Numbered from the stretch's first letter, positions 1-9,318 are shown. The stretch is 64,000 nucleotides of DNA from Paenibacillus sp. 1001270B_150601_E10 (GCF_015558675.1 NZ_JADMOL010000003.1:476813-540812), one strand, 5' to 3'. Made by a program: numbers and translations. The notes: generated by a model from the letters alone, not told the origin.

Positions 1-1
1 T

Positions 2-2416
2 TACTTGTTCAACCGGAAGGAATGGACATTGCTGCTTACTGGTCTCTTGACACTGTCCGTAGGAATAGCCATTCTGTCAGGACACGACAATGTGCTCCTG
101 CTGTGGCTGCCCGCCAATTATACATGGGGAATCAAAATCAGACTGATCTCCCTTCTATGGCAAAATCTATTCATCCTTCTCCTTTTCAGGGGACTGTTGT
201 CAGAACCGATGCAAAGCAGATGGATACGACTGTATGCTGGAGCCCTAGTCTTGTTTACCAGTTTCCTTGTCGTCGCACCTGTTTCAATGGTCCACGGAGC
301 AATCGACTACTCAATCTTTTTTGCCTTCTACTTCATTCCATGGGCGTGGCTCATTTATATTGTAGGGGCAATCATCTTTAAAGAATATGGTGACAAGGAT
401 GTTATTTTTCTCCTATTAAGTGCAGCAGGCATCATTTCCAACTTGCTATGGAGCGGCATCGATTACTTGTATGAAGTGACGAATGTCTTCTATCCTATCG
501 ATATTATTGCTGCTATTGTCGGCTTCTCCACTTACTGGTTCAAGAAATATATAAGGAATTCCAGGGAGAATGCGATGCTCAATATCCAGCTGCAACAAGC
601 TAGCAAATTGAAGGATGAGTTTCTAGCGAATACGTCGCATGAACTTAGGACGCCGCTTCACGGCATTATGAATATTGCAGAGACGGTAGCAGCAAGAGAG
701 AAAGGCAAGATGGAACCGAGCAGCCTGAAGGATATGGATCTGCTGATTACGATCAGCCGCCGCATGTCGCATATGCTTGGCGACCTGCTCGATGTCGCTA
801 GACTCCAAGAGCACCGCATTGTGCTGGAGAGGGAGCCTATAAGCATTCAAGCAGCCGTATCCGGCGTGATGGATATGCTGAAGTATATGGCAGAGGATCG
901 GCCAATCCTGATGAGGACGGACATTGACGAGTCCATGCCAGCCGTCCTCGCGGATGAGAAGAGATTGGTGCAAATTCTATACAATCTGATTCATAATGCA
1001 CTTAAATATACCGAAGCAGGAACGATAACGGTATCCGCAGAAGTGAGCAACGGACGTGCCTTCATCCATGTCGCCGACACAGGCGTCGGCATGAATAAGG
1101 AGACGCAGGAGCGTGTGTTCCTGCCCTATGAACAAGGCGACTATGGTATTCATGACGGGCAGGGCATCGGGCTTGGTTTAAGCATATGCAAGCAGCTCGT
1201 TGAACTGCATGAGGGAGTTTTAACCGTGCATTCTGAGCTTGGGAAGGGTTCTGTGTTTTCCTTTGACCTCCCGGTAGCAAGCACGATTCGCCCCTCAATA
1301 GAAGAAAAAAATGTATCCGTTTCTATAAATACGAAGGAGTCGGATGATGATCAGCTTCGCTTCCTGCTCTCATCGCCAGCATTGCAAGAACAAGGCCAAC
1401 AGGAATTGGTGCCGCCACTTCTAACCGAATCAAAATTGGATATCCTTGCAGTAGATGATGATCCTGTTAACCTGAAGGTGCTCGTTGGCATTCTTTCTTC
1501 GGAGCCTTACAATATCACAACCGTCTACTCGGCAAGAGAGGTGCTGGACCTGCTAGGTACGAAGCAGTGGGATCTGATCATCGCCGATGTGATGATGCCT
1601 CATATGTCAGGCTATCAGCTTACTCGCATGGTAAGGCAGCTATACTCCGTATCGGAGCTTCCAGTCCTGCTGCTAACGGCACGCAGCCAGCCTGCTGACA
1701 TCTATGCCGGATTCTTAGCGGGAGCAAACGACTATGTCACCAAGCCTGTCGATGCCCTAGAACTGAAATACCGCATTCGGGCATTAATCTCCTTGAAGCA
1801 ATCCGTGCATGAACGCTTACGGATGGAAGCCGCGTATCTCCAAGCGCAGATTCAGCCGCATTTTCTGTTCAACGCCTTGAACTCCATCATGGCGCTTGGC
1901 GAGATCGATACCGAGAAGATGCAGGATCTAGGGGATGCCTTTGCTTCTTACCTGCGGATCAGCTTTGACTTCCTCAATACGAGTGAACAGGTTGGGTTAT
2001 CCCATGAATTGGAGCTTGTGGAGGCTTACTTGTATATCGAGCAGGAGCGGTTTAGAGGCAGATTGTCCGTCGCATGGGACATTGAGCCCGGCATTACCGT
2101 GCAGCTTCCGCCGCTGTCCATTCAGCCGCTTGTCGAGAATGCAGTGAAGCATGGCATTCTAAGTCTAAGCAAGGGCGGAACGGTCCATATCCGCATTGCC
2201 CGTCAGGAGTGCTCTACCCTCATTGAAGTAAAGGATAACGGAAAAGGAATGGAACAAGGGCAGGTGGATCAGCTGCTCAACCCAATCTTGAAGGACAAGC
2301 GCGGGATCGGCGTCTCCAACACCCATCGCCGATTGATTCAACGCTACGGGCAAGGCTTATCCATTAACAGCAAGCCTGGGGAAGGAACAACGGTTTCCTT
2401 TGTTATCCCAGATTAG
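2..2416 (+). CDS. Hybrid sensor kinase with two kinase modules (5' end cut by window)
   Basis: Membrane-bound multi-domain signalling kinase. The frame is open to the window edge, so the TTG at 5 is probably not the true start. Visible order: about six membrane segments (residues 1-180, numbering from position 5); HisKA with SHELRTP and phospho-acceptor His212; HATPase with an N box and GIGLGLSICKQL; a receiver domain with acceptor Asp528 (ADVMMPHMSG) and a Lys in TKPVDA; then a LytS/YehU-type His_kinase segment (QIQPHFLFNALNS, His619) and a second HATPase. The gene at 27500-30721 has the same order plus an N-terminal extracellular galactose-binding-like domain, so this copy very likely has that domain beyond the window. 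A rho-independent terminator follows. The ligand is unknown. The domain calls are firm; the role is inferred. Confidence 0.9.
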   Translation, partial: YLFNRKEWTLLLTGLLTLSVGIAILSGHDNVLLLWLPANYTWGIKIRLISLLWQNLFILLLFRGLLSEPMQSRWIRLYAGALVLFTSFLVVAPVSMVHGAIDYSIFFAFYFIPWAWLIYIVGAIIFKEYGDKDVIFLLLSAAGIISNLLWSGIDYLYEVTNVFYPIDIIAAIVGFSTYWFKKYIRNSRENAMLNIQLQQASKLKDEFLANTSHELRTPLHGIMNIAETVAAREKGKMEPSSLKDMDLLITISRRMSHMLGDLLDVARLQEHRIVLEREPISIQAAVSGVMDMLKYMAEDRPILMRTDIDESMPAVLADEKRLVQILYNLIHNALKYTEAGTITVSAEVSNGRAFIHVADTGVGMNKETQERVFLPYEQGDYGIHDGQGIGLGLSICKQLVELHEGVLTVHSELGKGSVFSFDLPVASTIRPSIEEKNVSVSINTKESDDDQLRFLLSSPALQEQGQQELVPPLLTESKLDILAVDDDPVNLKVLVGILSSEPYNITTVYSAREVLDLLGTKQWDLIIADVMMPHMSGYQLTRMVRQLYSVSELPVLLLTARSQPADIYAGFLAGANDYVTKPVDALELKYRIRALISLKQSVHERLRMEAAYLQAQIQPHFLFNALNSIMALGEIDTEKMQDLGDAFASYLRISFDFLNTSEQVGLSHELELVEAYLYIEQERFRGRLSVAWDIEPGITVQLPPLSIQPLVENAVKHGILSLSKGGTVHIRIARQECSTLIEVKDNGKGMEQGQVDQLLNPILKDKRGIGVSNTHRRLIQRYGQGLSINSKPGEGTTVSFVIPD

Positions 2417-2506
2417 GCCGTTCTGACACAACACTCTAACTCTGCAGATCACAATAAATAAAGCGGATGAAGGGTATTGTGCTTATCATGCTGGTATGAA
2501 TACGGT

Positions 2507-2540
2507 AATACCCCCTAACACTAAATAATTAGGGGGTATT
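2507..2540 (+). terminator. Rho-independent terminator after the hybrid kinase
   Basis: Perfect 12-bp stem AATACCCCCTAA / TTAGGGGGTATT with a short AT loop, followed by a T-rich tail. It lies 90 bases after the hybrid kinase stop and isolates it from the response regulator downstream. Confidence 0.7.
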
Positions 2541-2575
2541 TATTATAATCTTATTTCGCTTTTAATAGAGATTCG

Positions 2576-2598
2576 GGAATCAAGACATTTGTGATTCC
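2576..2598. promoter_or_regulatory. Inverted repeat upstream of the response regulator
   Basis: GGAATCA and TGATTCC form perfect 7-bp arms separated by 9 bases, about 70 bases before the response regulator start. It could be an operator for that gene; no clear -35/-10 pair could be placed, so this is weak. Confidence 0.3.
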
Positions 2599-2668
2599 AA
2601 CTTTCTACAAAATGATCATTCCTATATTATATATACAAAGCCAATAGAAAGAAATGTGGTGACGCTAC

Positions 2669-3349
2669 GTGGAAACGGTACTGATTATTGAGGATCACGA
2701 GGATGTCCACTTGATGCTGGCAGAGGCTTTAACCCATGCTGGGTATACCGTAGCCTCTTCCTATACGGGCACGGATGGCCTTTCCCAAATAAAAAATCAT
2801 ACATACGACTTGATACTGCTTGATATCATGCTCCCCTATAAAAGCGGGGATGAAATCCTGAAAGAAGTGCGCTCCTTCACTGATACGCCAGTCATCGTCA
2901 TTTCCGCTAAAGATATGGTCGGTACGAAGATCGATCTGTTGAAGCTCGGTGCAGACGACTATATCACCAAGCCGTTTGATCTAGGAGAAGTGGTGGCACG
3001 TGTAGAGTCTCTTCTAAGAAGATCGCATAAGCAGCTGCATGCAAATAAAGTGTTCCAGTATAAAGACCTGATGCTTGATGATAATACCAAGCGCGTCATC
3101 GTAAGTGAGACAGATATCGAGCTGACAGCCAAAGAGTATATGATCTTGGAGCTGCTCGTTAAACATGGCGGCAAAGTATTTACTAAAGCGAACCTGTATG
3201 AGTCCGTCTGGAAGGATGAATATCTGGAGGATGATAATGCGGTTAAAACGCATATCAGTAATCTGCGCAACAAGCTGAAAAAGGCGAATCCGAATGAGGA
3301 ATATATCGAGACGGTATGGGGCTTAGGCTATCGTTTATATAAGGTGTAA
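2669..3349 (+). CDS. OmpR-family response regulator
   Basis: DNA-binding response regulator of 226 residues, full family length. The N-terminal receiver has the acidic pair (IIEDHED), acceptor Asp in LLDIMLP near residue 51, and Lys in TKPFDLGE. The C-terminal winged helix ends with the typical ETVWGLGYRLYKV. The start is GTG behind GTGGTGA. It heads a same-strand set: regulator, ABC ATPase (3491), ABC permease (4407), sensor kinase (5213). That order suggests it is phosphorylated by the kinase at 5213 and controls the ABC genes, as in lantibiotic/bacitracin detoxification loci of Firmicutes. Partner and target are inferred from position. Confidence 0.9.
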   Translation: METVLIIEDHEDVHLMLAEALTHAGYTVASSYTGTDGLSQIKNHTYDLILLDIMLPYKSGDEILKEVRSFTDTPVIVISAKDMVGTKIDLLKLGADDYITKPFDLGEVVARVESLLRRSHKQLHANKVFQYKDLMLDDNTKRVIVSETDIELTAKEYMILELLVKHGGKVFTKANLYESVWKDEYLEDDNAVKTHISNLRNKLKKANPNEEYIETVWGLGYRLYKV

Positions 3350-3490
3350 AGGTTCGATCGAATTATCGGTTTTCTGACTTTTGGTTGGCTCCCCTTAACC
3401 TTTTCTAAACCATTGGATCGTAGACTGACGGTATACAAGTTGAGCCACCCACGCACGGTTCAGCTTCAATAGAAAGGAGAGGTGAGCAGG

Positions 3491-4414
3491 TTGAAACCAT
3501 ATGTCGTAAAAACAAATCGTCTTACGAAGCACTACCACGGTTCATATGCTCTGCGTGATGTATCCATTACGCTGGAATCCGGGAGGATATACGGCTTGAT
3601 CGGGCAGAACGGCGCAGGAAAGACTACGCTAATGCGCTTATTGGCTGGTCTATCCTTTCCGACGGGAGGAAGCATTGAACTGTTTGGCCACCAAGGCAAT
3701 CGTGCGCTGCAGGAGGAACGGAAGCGGCTCGGCTGCATGATCGAGCATCCTGGATATGTACCCTATATGAGTGCAAGGGAGAATCTTAAGTATCATCGAA
3801 TCATGCGCGGGGTGCCAAATAAGGACATCGAAGGTGAGTTGTTGGAGCTGGTCGGACTTGCGGATGCAGGCAAAAAGAAAGCAAAAGACTTTTCACTCGG
3901 CATGAAGCAGCGTCTCGGAATTGCAATCGCTCTGCTCGGCAATCCCGAACTGTTAATCTTGGACGAACCCATTAATGGCCTTGATCCACTAGGTGTGGTA
4001 GAGATTCGCAATCTGCTGAAGAGACTATGTGAGGAGCGGCAGATGACGATCCTGCTCTCCAGTCATAATCTGCCCGAGCTCTATCAGACAGTAACGAACT
4101 ATATTATCATTCACAAAGGCGAAGTTAAGCGGACTATAACACTTGAGCAGCTCGACGAGAATTGCAAGCACCACCTTTATATTAGGTGTGACCAGCCAGA
4201 GAAGCTTGCTGGCATCTTGGAAAGCGAGTTGAATACGACGAATTACAAGGTCATGCCGGACAAGAGCATAAAGCTGTATGACTTCTTGGATCAAAAGGAT
4301 ACGGTTGCCAAAACGATGCTAGAGCATAGTATTGTGACCACCACCTTTTCAATTGAGGGAGACACCCTTGAAAACTACTTTATTTCGGTGATTGGTGGTG
4401 ATCAAGATGCTTAA
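3491..4414 (+). CDS. ABC transporter ATP-binding protein (BcrA/lantibiotic type)
   Basis: Cytoplasmic ATPase of an export-type ABC transporter. It has Walker A GQNGAGKTT, signature SLGMKQRLGIA, Walker B LLILDEPINGLDP and the switch His in SSHNLPEL. The C-terminal ~80 residues are the variable tail usual in BcrA-like proteins. The TTG at 3491 is preferred because the site AAAGGAGAGGTGA sits at proper spacing before it; an in-frame GTG at 3482 overlaps that site. It overlaps the permease start by 8 bases, so the two are translationally coupled. The substrate is unknown; peptide antibiotic export or immunity is the likely role given the adjoining two-component pair. Confidence 0.9.
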   Translation: MKPYVVKTNRLTKHYHGSYALRDVSITLESGRIYGLIGQNGAGKTTLMRLLAGLSFPTGGSIELFGHQGNRALQEERKRLGCMIEHPGYVPYMSARENLKYHRIMRGVPNKDIEGELLELVGLADAGKKKAKDFSLGMKQRLGIAIALLGNPELLILDEPINGLDPLGVVEIRNLLKRLCEERQMTILLSSHNLPELYQTVTNYIIIHKGEVKRTITLEQLDENCKHHLYIRCDQPEKLAGILESELNTTNYKVMPDKSIKLYDFLDQKDTVAKTMLEHSIVTTTFSIEGDTLENYFISVIGGDQDA

Positions 4415-5204
4415 TTTGATTCAAGCCGATCTGTTCAAATTACGCAAATCCAGCGCCATGAAGATTCTGCTCGGTATTACGACCTTATGCGCACTAGTCA
4501 TGACCTTTATCGCCTATCTGATTCCTCAGGGCAAGATGGAGGCTAGCATAACGGGAATCGGATTTATGTTCTCAGATATCAACGTCATCAGCATTCTTGG
4601 CGGGTTTATGGCGGGCATTCTGATCTGTGGTGATTTTGAAAATAAAACGATCCATGATGCGATCGCGAACGGCAGCAGCAGAAGCACTGTCATCGTGAGC
4701 AAGGCCGTCATACTCGGCATGGCCCTTATCTGCCTCCTACTTCCCTATGCGATCATTACGTTCATTTCTCTTTGCTTAGGCTCCGAATTCAGCATGGGCT
4801 CCGTGGCAGTTGTATTTTTGCATCTCTTAACCACAGAAGGAGGCTCAGTCCTTTCAGCCGCTGAAATATGGAAAACGATCGCGATTGCCCTAACCTTAAT
4901 GATCGTCTATGCTGCTCAGTTAAGCATCTGTGTCCCTCTTGCCTTTAAGCTGAAAAAGCCGATTTTGGTCGTTGTCATTTACTATGCCTTTTCTATTTTT
5001 ACGGCACAGCTGATTCGATTAGGCGACAGCTATCCGTGGTTTGGTCGAGTACTCTCCTTCACACCGTATGCAGGAGACTACACCTTCCTCACCCTTGATA
5101 CGACAGCAGGCGATCTGTTTTTGGCCATCTTGTTTAGCGTTATTTTTATAATTATCATGGTTGGAATCACATCTCTCATGTTTAGGAGATCCGAAATCAA
5201 GTAG
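4407..5204 (+). CDS. ABC-2 type transporter permease
   Basis: Integral membrane partner of the preceding ATPase, with about six hydrophobic segments and the ABC-2 pattern: cytoplasmic N-terminus (LIQADLFKLRKSS), a first helix, and the GDFENKTIHDAIANGSSRS loop typical of lantibiotic/bacitracin permeases before the second and third helices. ATG 4407 was chosen over the upstream GTGs because GGTGGTGAT lies just before it. Overlap with the ATPase gene and 8-nt spacing to the kinase gene support one operon. Likely exports or expels a membrane-active peptide; the substrate cannot be read from the sequence. Confidence 0.85.
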   Translation: MLNLIQADLFKLRKSSAMKILLGITTLCALVMTFIAYLIPQGKMEASITGIGFMFSDINVISILGGFMAGILICGDFENKTIHDAIANGSSRSTVIVSKAVILGMALICLLLPYAIITFISLCLGSEFSMGSVAVVFLHLLTTEGGSVLSAAEIWKTIAIALTLMIVYAAQLSICVPLAFKLKKPILVVVIYYAFSIFTAQLIRLGDSYPWFGRVLSFTPYAGDYTFLTLDTTAGDLFLAILFSVIFIIIMVGITSLMFRRSEIK

Positions 5205-5212
5205 TAGAAAGG

Positions 5213-6118
5213 TTGGTGGGCAAATTGATTCTCTTTGCAGCTGCTTTAATCATCGGGGTCTTCATACTCTCGTTCTATATCGGTTTCCTTCATCGGCAGT
5301 TGCATAGCATCAATCGTCAGCTGCACAAGCGTCTGACTGAGCATACCCGCCAGCCGATCCGCTTGGAGCTCTTAAGCAAGGAGCTGAATACATTAGCGGT
5401 CCATATTAACACCTATTTTAAGGCGGAGGAGAACCTCCGTCTTAAAAGCATACAGGAGGAGCGCAACTTTAAAGAGCTTATTGCGAACATTTCCCATGAT
5501 TTGCGAACACCGCTTACTGCGATTAAGGGCTATCAGCAGCTTGTGGCGCTTGGTGAGTTGACCTTCGATCAGCGAAAAAAACTGCAAACCGCTCAAAAGC
5601 ATGCGGATCAACTGGAGCGGCTGATCGAGCATTTTTTTGAATACTCCTATCTGCTCAATGTCGAACCCAAGCTTGCCATCGAACGGATCAATCTGACCAA
5701 TCTTGTAGCTGAAGTCCTCGCAGCATCTGTTACCACCTTGGAGGAGAACCAGCTTGCGGTGAGATTTGAGGAAGCCCCGCCTCTATTCGTGCTTGCAGAC
5801 AAAGAAATGGCCATGAGAATCATTCAGAATCTGATTCGAAACGGTATTCAGCATTCAAGCGGAGATATCACCGTACGCTTGTTGGCGACAGATAATGCTG
5901 TGCTGTCCTTCAGCAATGCAGTCAAGCATGTCGCTGCCTTCGATACGGAGCGGCTGTTCGACCGCTTCTATACCAGTGATAGAGCACGAAGCAGCAGTAC
6001 GGGCTTAGGCTTGTCCATTGTGAAGCTCCTAGCAGAACAAATGGGCGGCAGCGTAAGCGCATCGCTGCACGACGGAGTGCTTGAGATACGAGTGGAGCTT
6101 CCTCGAAGCAATCCTTAA
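5213..6118 (+). CDS. Sensor histidine kinase, short N-terminus
   Basis: About 300 residues: one clear membrane helix at residues 4-25, a linker, HisKA with ANISHDLRTPLTAIKG, and HATPase with NLIRNGIQHSS and TGLGLSIVKLLAEQ. There is no extracellular sensor domain, so it probably senses inside the membrane or through the neighbouring transporter. The start is uncertain: TTG 5213 and GTG 5216 lie right behind AAAGG, while TTG 5225 has better spacing from GGTGG. It is the last gene of the regulator-ABC-kinase set and is closed by a strong terminator at 6149. Confidence 0.88.
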   Translation: MVGKLILFAAALIIGVFILSFYIGFLHRQLHSINRQLHKRLTEHTRQPIRLELLSKELNTLAVHINTYFKAEENLRLKSIQEERNFKELIANISHDLRTPLTAIKGYQQLVALGELTFDQRKKLQTAQKHADQLERLIEHFFEYSYLLNVEPKLAIERINLTNLVAEVLAASVTTLEENQLAVRFEEAPPLFVLADKEMAMRIIQNLIRNGIQHSSGDITVRLLATDNAVLSFSNAVKHVAAFDTERLFDRFYTSDRARSSSTGLGLSIVKLLAEQMGGSVSASLHDGVLEIRVELPRSNP

Positions 6119-6148
6119 TGCGTTGACCGTGGACATGCTGTAAATGCA

Positions 6149-6186
6149 AAGAAGAACGAGAGCCACTAGGGATTCTCGTTCTTCTT
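6149..6186. terminator. Strong hairpin terminator between convergent genes
   Basis: Perfect 13-bp stem AAGAAGAACGAGA / TCTCGTTCTTCTT with a 12-base loop, followed by ATTTTTTTAT on the plus strand. It ends the operon of 2669-6118 and lies between convergent genes, so it may also shield the minus-strand gene at 6265. Confidence 0.85.
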
Positions 6187-6264
6187 ATTTTTTTATCCCT
6201 ATCAGCGGCTTGCCATTCTTCTTGTGAAGAACCGACACAGGCATCGAATCTTTTTCTTGTTCCT

Positions 6265-6603
6265 CTAAGATACGACCACAAGATCGTATATCCTTTTTAT
6301 TTTTTCATCCAAAAGATCCAGATGGACAATACGCGCTTCACGCAAATATTCCTTCCCCTCCACAAACAAGAGCAGGACAGGCACCGTGAAGATGGACAGC
6401 GCTCCTGCTACCTCTTGTACTTCCTGAGCATTCACATTCCCCAGATGAATCTCCGGGTACTTCATTAGCAAATCCTGCACCTTTGGAAACAAGGCATGGC
6501 ACACGCTGCAATCCGTGCTGGAAACGTAAACAAAGGACAGCGGATAGCGATCAACAAACGCATTCACCGCTTCCAAGCTAGTTAACGTCTCATATTCTCT
6601 CAT
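6265..6603 (-). CDS. Thioredoxin-family protein
   Basis: Small cytoplasmic thioredoxin-fold protein of 112 residues. A CSVC redox motif (Cys32, Cys35) follows FVYVSSTD, and a cis-proline lies in IFTVPVLLLF. No signal peptide. Thiol-disulfide exchange or bacilliredoxin-like thiol protection is the probable activity. GAGGGGGAG precedes the ATG. It starts 25 bases after the stop of the HxlR regulator on the same strand, so the two are probably co-transcribed, which would fit a thiol or electrophile stress role. Confidence 0.85.
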   Translation of the reverse strand: MREYETLTSLEAVNAFVDRYPLSFVYVSSTDCSVCHALFPKVQDLLMKYPEIHLGNVNAQEVQEVAGALSIFTVPVLLLFVEGKEYLREARIVHLDLLDEKIKRIYDLVVVS

Positions 6604-6628
6604 TGCTGTCTCCCCCTCTACTCACCGC

Positions 6629-7018
6629 TCAATCTTCTGTCTTTTGATTCAAAATATTATCCTCCAGCACAGCAAACTTATCACCATACTCTTTAATAAT
6701 ATGTTCTTCGCCCCAAGCACATAGAGAATCCAAAATAGGCTTTAGGCTCCATCCATATTCACTTAGCTCATACTCCACCTTTGGAGGCACTTGATTGTAT
6801 ACGATTCGGTTCAGAATGCCGTCTTCCTCAAGCTCACGCAGTTGCTGTGTAAGCATCTTTTGTGTAATGGCTGGCATAAGGCGTCTCAAATCACTCGTTC
6901 TTTTTTTTCCGTGGGTAAGGTGGCACAGAATCACACACTTCCACTTTCCCCCGATCACTTCTAACGTCGCTTCTACCGATATATTATATTTTTTCTTAGT
7001 TGCAATTTCTTCTGACAT
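6629..7018 (-). CDS. HxlR (DUF24)-family transcriptional regulator
   Basis: Winged-helix repressor/activator of 129 residues. The family core is clear: VEATLEVIGGKWKCVILCHL, the recognition region RLMPAITQKMLTQQLRELEEDG, and the wing KVEYELSEYG. In quinone/thiol-sensing relatives a Cys stands just before P-V-E near the N-terminus; here that position reads NISVE, so the usual redox Cys is missing, although Cys sits at about residues 28 and 32. AAGGGG precedes the ATG. It diverges from an MFS exporter (7155) across a 136-bp region holding a long inverted repeat, and leads into a thioredoxin gene. It probably controls both directions. Confidence 0.88.
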   Translation of the reverse strand: MSEEIATKKKYNISVEATLEVIGGKWKCVILCHLTHGKKRTSDLRRLMPAITQKMLTQQLRELEEDGILNRIVYNQVPPKVEYELSEYGWSLKPILDSLCAWGEEHIIKEYGDKFAVLEDNILNQKTED

Positions 7019-7043
7019 GCCTTCAACCCCTTATATCTTCTAA

Positions 7044-7082
7044 TAGGCACTTTTTAGTTCCTACAGAACAAAAAAGTACCTA
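7044..7082. promoter_or_regulatory. Long inverted repeat, probable HxlR operator
   Basis: Two 17-base arms (TAGGCACTTTTTAGTTC and GAACAAAAAAGTACCTA) match at 15 of 17 positions around the 5-base spacer CTACA. It lies between the divergent HxlR and MFS genes, 26 bases from the HxlR start. Its size and symmetry fit a homodimeric winged-helix regulator, so it is the best candidate operator for the regulator at 6629. Confidence 0.6.
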
Positions 7083-7154
7083 CTGTTCATTTTTGCATCT
7101 ACCATACATAATAGCATTACCGGCCGGGCATCACAATAAGACAGGGGTTAAATC

Positions 7155-8387
7155 ATGAGCATAGAGAATAAGCGCAGCACCTTGGCGTTACTGGCTCTAG
7201 CCATCAGCGCCTTTTCCATTGGAACAACCGAATTTATCAGCGTAGGCCTTCTGCCTCTTATCGCTGAAGATTTTCATATATCCGTTACGACAGCTGGACT
7301 AACCGTCACTTTGTACGCATTGGGCGTTACCTTTGGAGCGCCTATCCTGACATCCCTGACCTCTCAGGTGTCACGGAAAACACTGCTGCTCTGGATTATG
7401 GCAGTCTTTATTGCCGGCAATATGCTGGCTGCTGCTGCGAGTGGGATTACACTCCTGCTGACGGCACGCGTAATCTCAGCCTTATCCCACGGTATCTTTA
7501 TGTCGATCGGTTCCACCATTGCAGCAGATCTCGTGCCAGAGCATCGCAGAGCCAGTGCTATTGCGATTATGTTCTCTGGACTTACCATCGCTACAGTGAC
7601 TGGCGTTCCGCTTGGAACCTTTATCGGCCAGCAAATGGGCTGGCGAGCAGCATTTATCGCTATATCGGTAATCGGGATACTCGCCTTTCTAGCGAACTTG
7701 ATGTTAGTATCTCCGAATTTACGAAAAGGAACGAAGGTACGCGTTCAAGACCAAATTAAGCTTGTTACGAACGCTCGATTGCTGTTGGCCTTTGCGATTA
7801 CGGCGCTGGGCTACGGTGGAACGTTTGTTGTCTTTACCTATTTATCTCCACTCCTTCATGAAATAACAGGGTTTAAGGAGAATACAATCGCCGTTATCCT
7901 GCTTGTCTATGGCATAGCCATTGCAATAGGTAATATCATTGGCGGCAAGACGGCTAATCGAAAGCCTCTAACGGCCTTGTTCTATATGTTTGCCATTCAA
8001 GCCGTTGTATTGTTCACGCTGACCTTTACCGTTCCCTATAAAGCAGTCGGTCTAATCACCGTCTTCTTCATGGGCATGTTCGCCTTTATGAATGTGCCGG
8101 GGCTGCAGGTTTATGTCGTCATGCTGGCTGAGCGCTTAGCTCCAGAGGCTAAGGATGTAGCCTCCGCTGTCAATATCGCGGCGTTCAACGCAGGTATTGC
8201 GATTGGCGCTTACCTAGGCGGTGTGGTGACAGATACGATGGGCCTCATCCATACGACTTGGATTGGTGCGCTCATGGTACTCGGAGCGGTATTGCTAACG
8301 GCTTGGGCACGCATCCTAGAAAAGCGCGAGCATAACAGCACAGGAACCAACGCCTCTGCGGCAACGATACAATCGCAGGCAGGCTAA
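7155..8387 (+). CDS. MFS transporter, DHA1-type drug/sugar efflux
   Basis: Twelve-helix major facilitator of 410 residues. It opens with LALLALAISAFSIGTTEFISVGLLPLIAEDF, the typical start of the AraJ/YdhP-like DHA1 branch, and has the proton-antiport type motif SALSHGIFMSIGSTIAADLVPEHRRASAIAI in helices 4-5. A proton-driven exporter of a small drug or metabolite at the cytoplasmic membrane; the substrate is unknown. AGGGG stands before the ATG. It diverges from the HxlR regulator and lies 79 bases before an aldo/keto reductase on the same strand, so the pair probably handles one toxic or electrophilic compound. Confidence 0.9.
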   Translation: MSIENKRSTLALLALAISAFSIGTTEFISVGLLPLIAEDFHISVTTAGLTVTLYALGVTFGAPILTSLTSQVSRKTLLLWIMAVFIAGNMLAAAASGITLLLTARVISALSHGIFMSIGSTIAADLVPEHRRASAIAIMFSGLTIATVTGVPLGTFIGQQMGWRAAFIAISVIGILAFLANLMLVSPNLRKGTKVRVQDQIKLVTNARLLLAFAITALGYGGTFVVFTYLSPLLHEITGFKENTIAVILLVYGIAIAIGNIIGGKTANRKPLTALFYMFAIQAVVLFTLTFTVPYKAVGLITVFFMGMFAFMNVPGLQVYVVMLAERLAPEAKDVASAVNIAAFNAGIAIGAYLGGVVTDTMGLIHTTWIGALMVLGAVLLTAWARILEKREHNSTGTNASAATIQSQAG

Positions 8388-8466
8388 AACACACCCTATA
8401 ACACACGATTCCATAGGTCAAACAGACATATTATCATCATTCATCATACAGGGAGGATCATCCATT

Positions 8467-9309
8467 ATGATCAAGCATATTCAAGACACCATGACACTAA
8501 GCAACGGGGTAAACATGCCAGGTCTCGGACTGGGTGTCTTCAAGGTTGAGGAGGGCCCTACCCTCGTGCAGGCCGTCAAAGCTGCCATTGCCCATGGGTA
8601 CCGAAGCATGGATACCGCAGCGATCTATGAAAATGAACGCAGTGTGGGTCAAGCCATCCATGAAGCCATGCAGGAGAATCACCTTGCACGCGAGGAGTTA
8701 TTTATTACATCCAAGGTATGGAACGCCGACCTTGGGTACGAATCAACAATCGCTGCGTATGAAGCCAGCCTCGAGCGACTAGGCCTGGATTATCTCGATC
8801 TCTACCTCATTCACTGGCCTGTAAAAGGCAAGTATAACGAGGCATGGAGAGCGCTGGAGACGCTGTATCGCGAAGGCCGAGTCAAAGCCATTGGCGTAAG
8901 CAATTTCCAAGTTCATCACCTGGAAGATCTCATGTCGCATGCCGAGATTACTCCAATGGTCAATCAGGTGGAACTCCACCCTCGCTTGACGCAAAAGGAA
9001 TTGCTCCGCTTTACGAAGGAGCATGGCATTCAGCTGGAAGCCTGGTCTCCACTCATGCAGGGTGAACTATTGTCTAATGATACGCTGCTTGAGATCGCAG
9101 CTCAGCATGGCAAATCCGTTGCGCAAATTATTCTTCGCTGGGACCTGCAGAACGGCGTGATCACAATACCTAAATCGACGAAAGAACATCGGATTGTGGA
9201 GAATGCGGCTTTGTTCGACTTTGAATTAAGTCAGGAAGAGATGGAACGAATTGACGCGCTCAATCAAAATTTGCGTGTCGGTCCCGATCCAGACAACTTT
9301 GATTTTTAA
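8467..9309 (+). CDS. yvgN: Aldo/keto reductase, YvgN-type glyoxal reductase
   Basis: NADPH-dependent TIM-barrel reductase of 280 residues. The catalytic tetrad is visible: Asp49, Tyr54, Lys83, His116 (MDTAAIY, TSKVW, LIHWP). NADP-binding residues sit in TIPKSTKEHR near the C-terminus. The overall sequence closely follows my memory of Bacillus subtilis YvgN, which reduces glyoxal, methylglyoxal and other aldehydes. GGGAGG precedes the ATG. It follows the MFS gene in the same direction and ends at a terminator at 9319. Assignment to the family is firm; the exact substrate is inferred. Confidence 0.92.
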   Translation: MIKHIQDTMTLSNGVNMPGLGLGVFKVEEGPTLVQAVKAAIAHGYRSMDTAAIYENERSVGQAIHEAMQENHLAREELFITSKVWNADLGYESTIAAYEASLERLGLDYLDLYLIHWPVKGKYNEAWRALETLYREGRVKAIGVSNFQVHHLEDLMSHAEITPMVNQVELHPRLTQKELLRFTKEHGIQLEAWSPLMQGELLSNDTLLEIAAQHGKSVAQIILRWDLQNGVITIPKSTKEHRIVENAALFDFELSQEEMERIDALNQNLRVGPDPDNFDF

Positions 9310-9318
9310 GCTAAATGC

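Noticed and set aside
623-973. Minus-strand open frame of 116 codons
   Set aside because: Antisense to the HisKA/HATPase region of the hybrid kinase.
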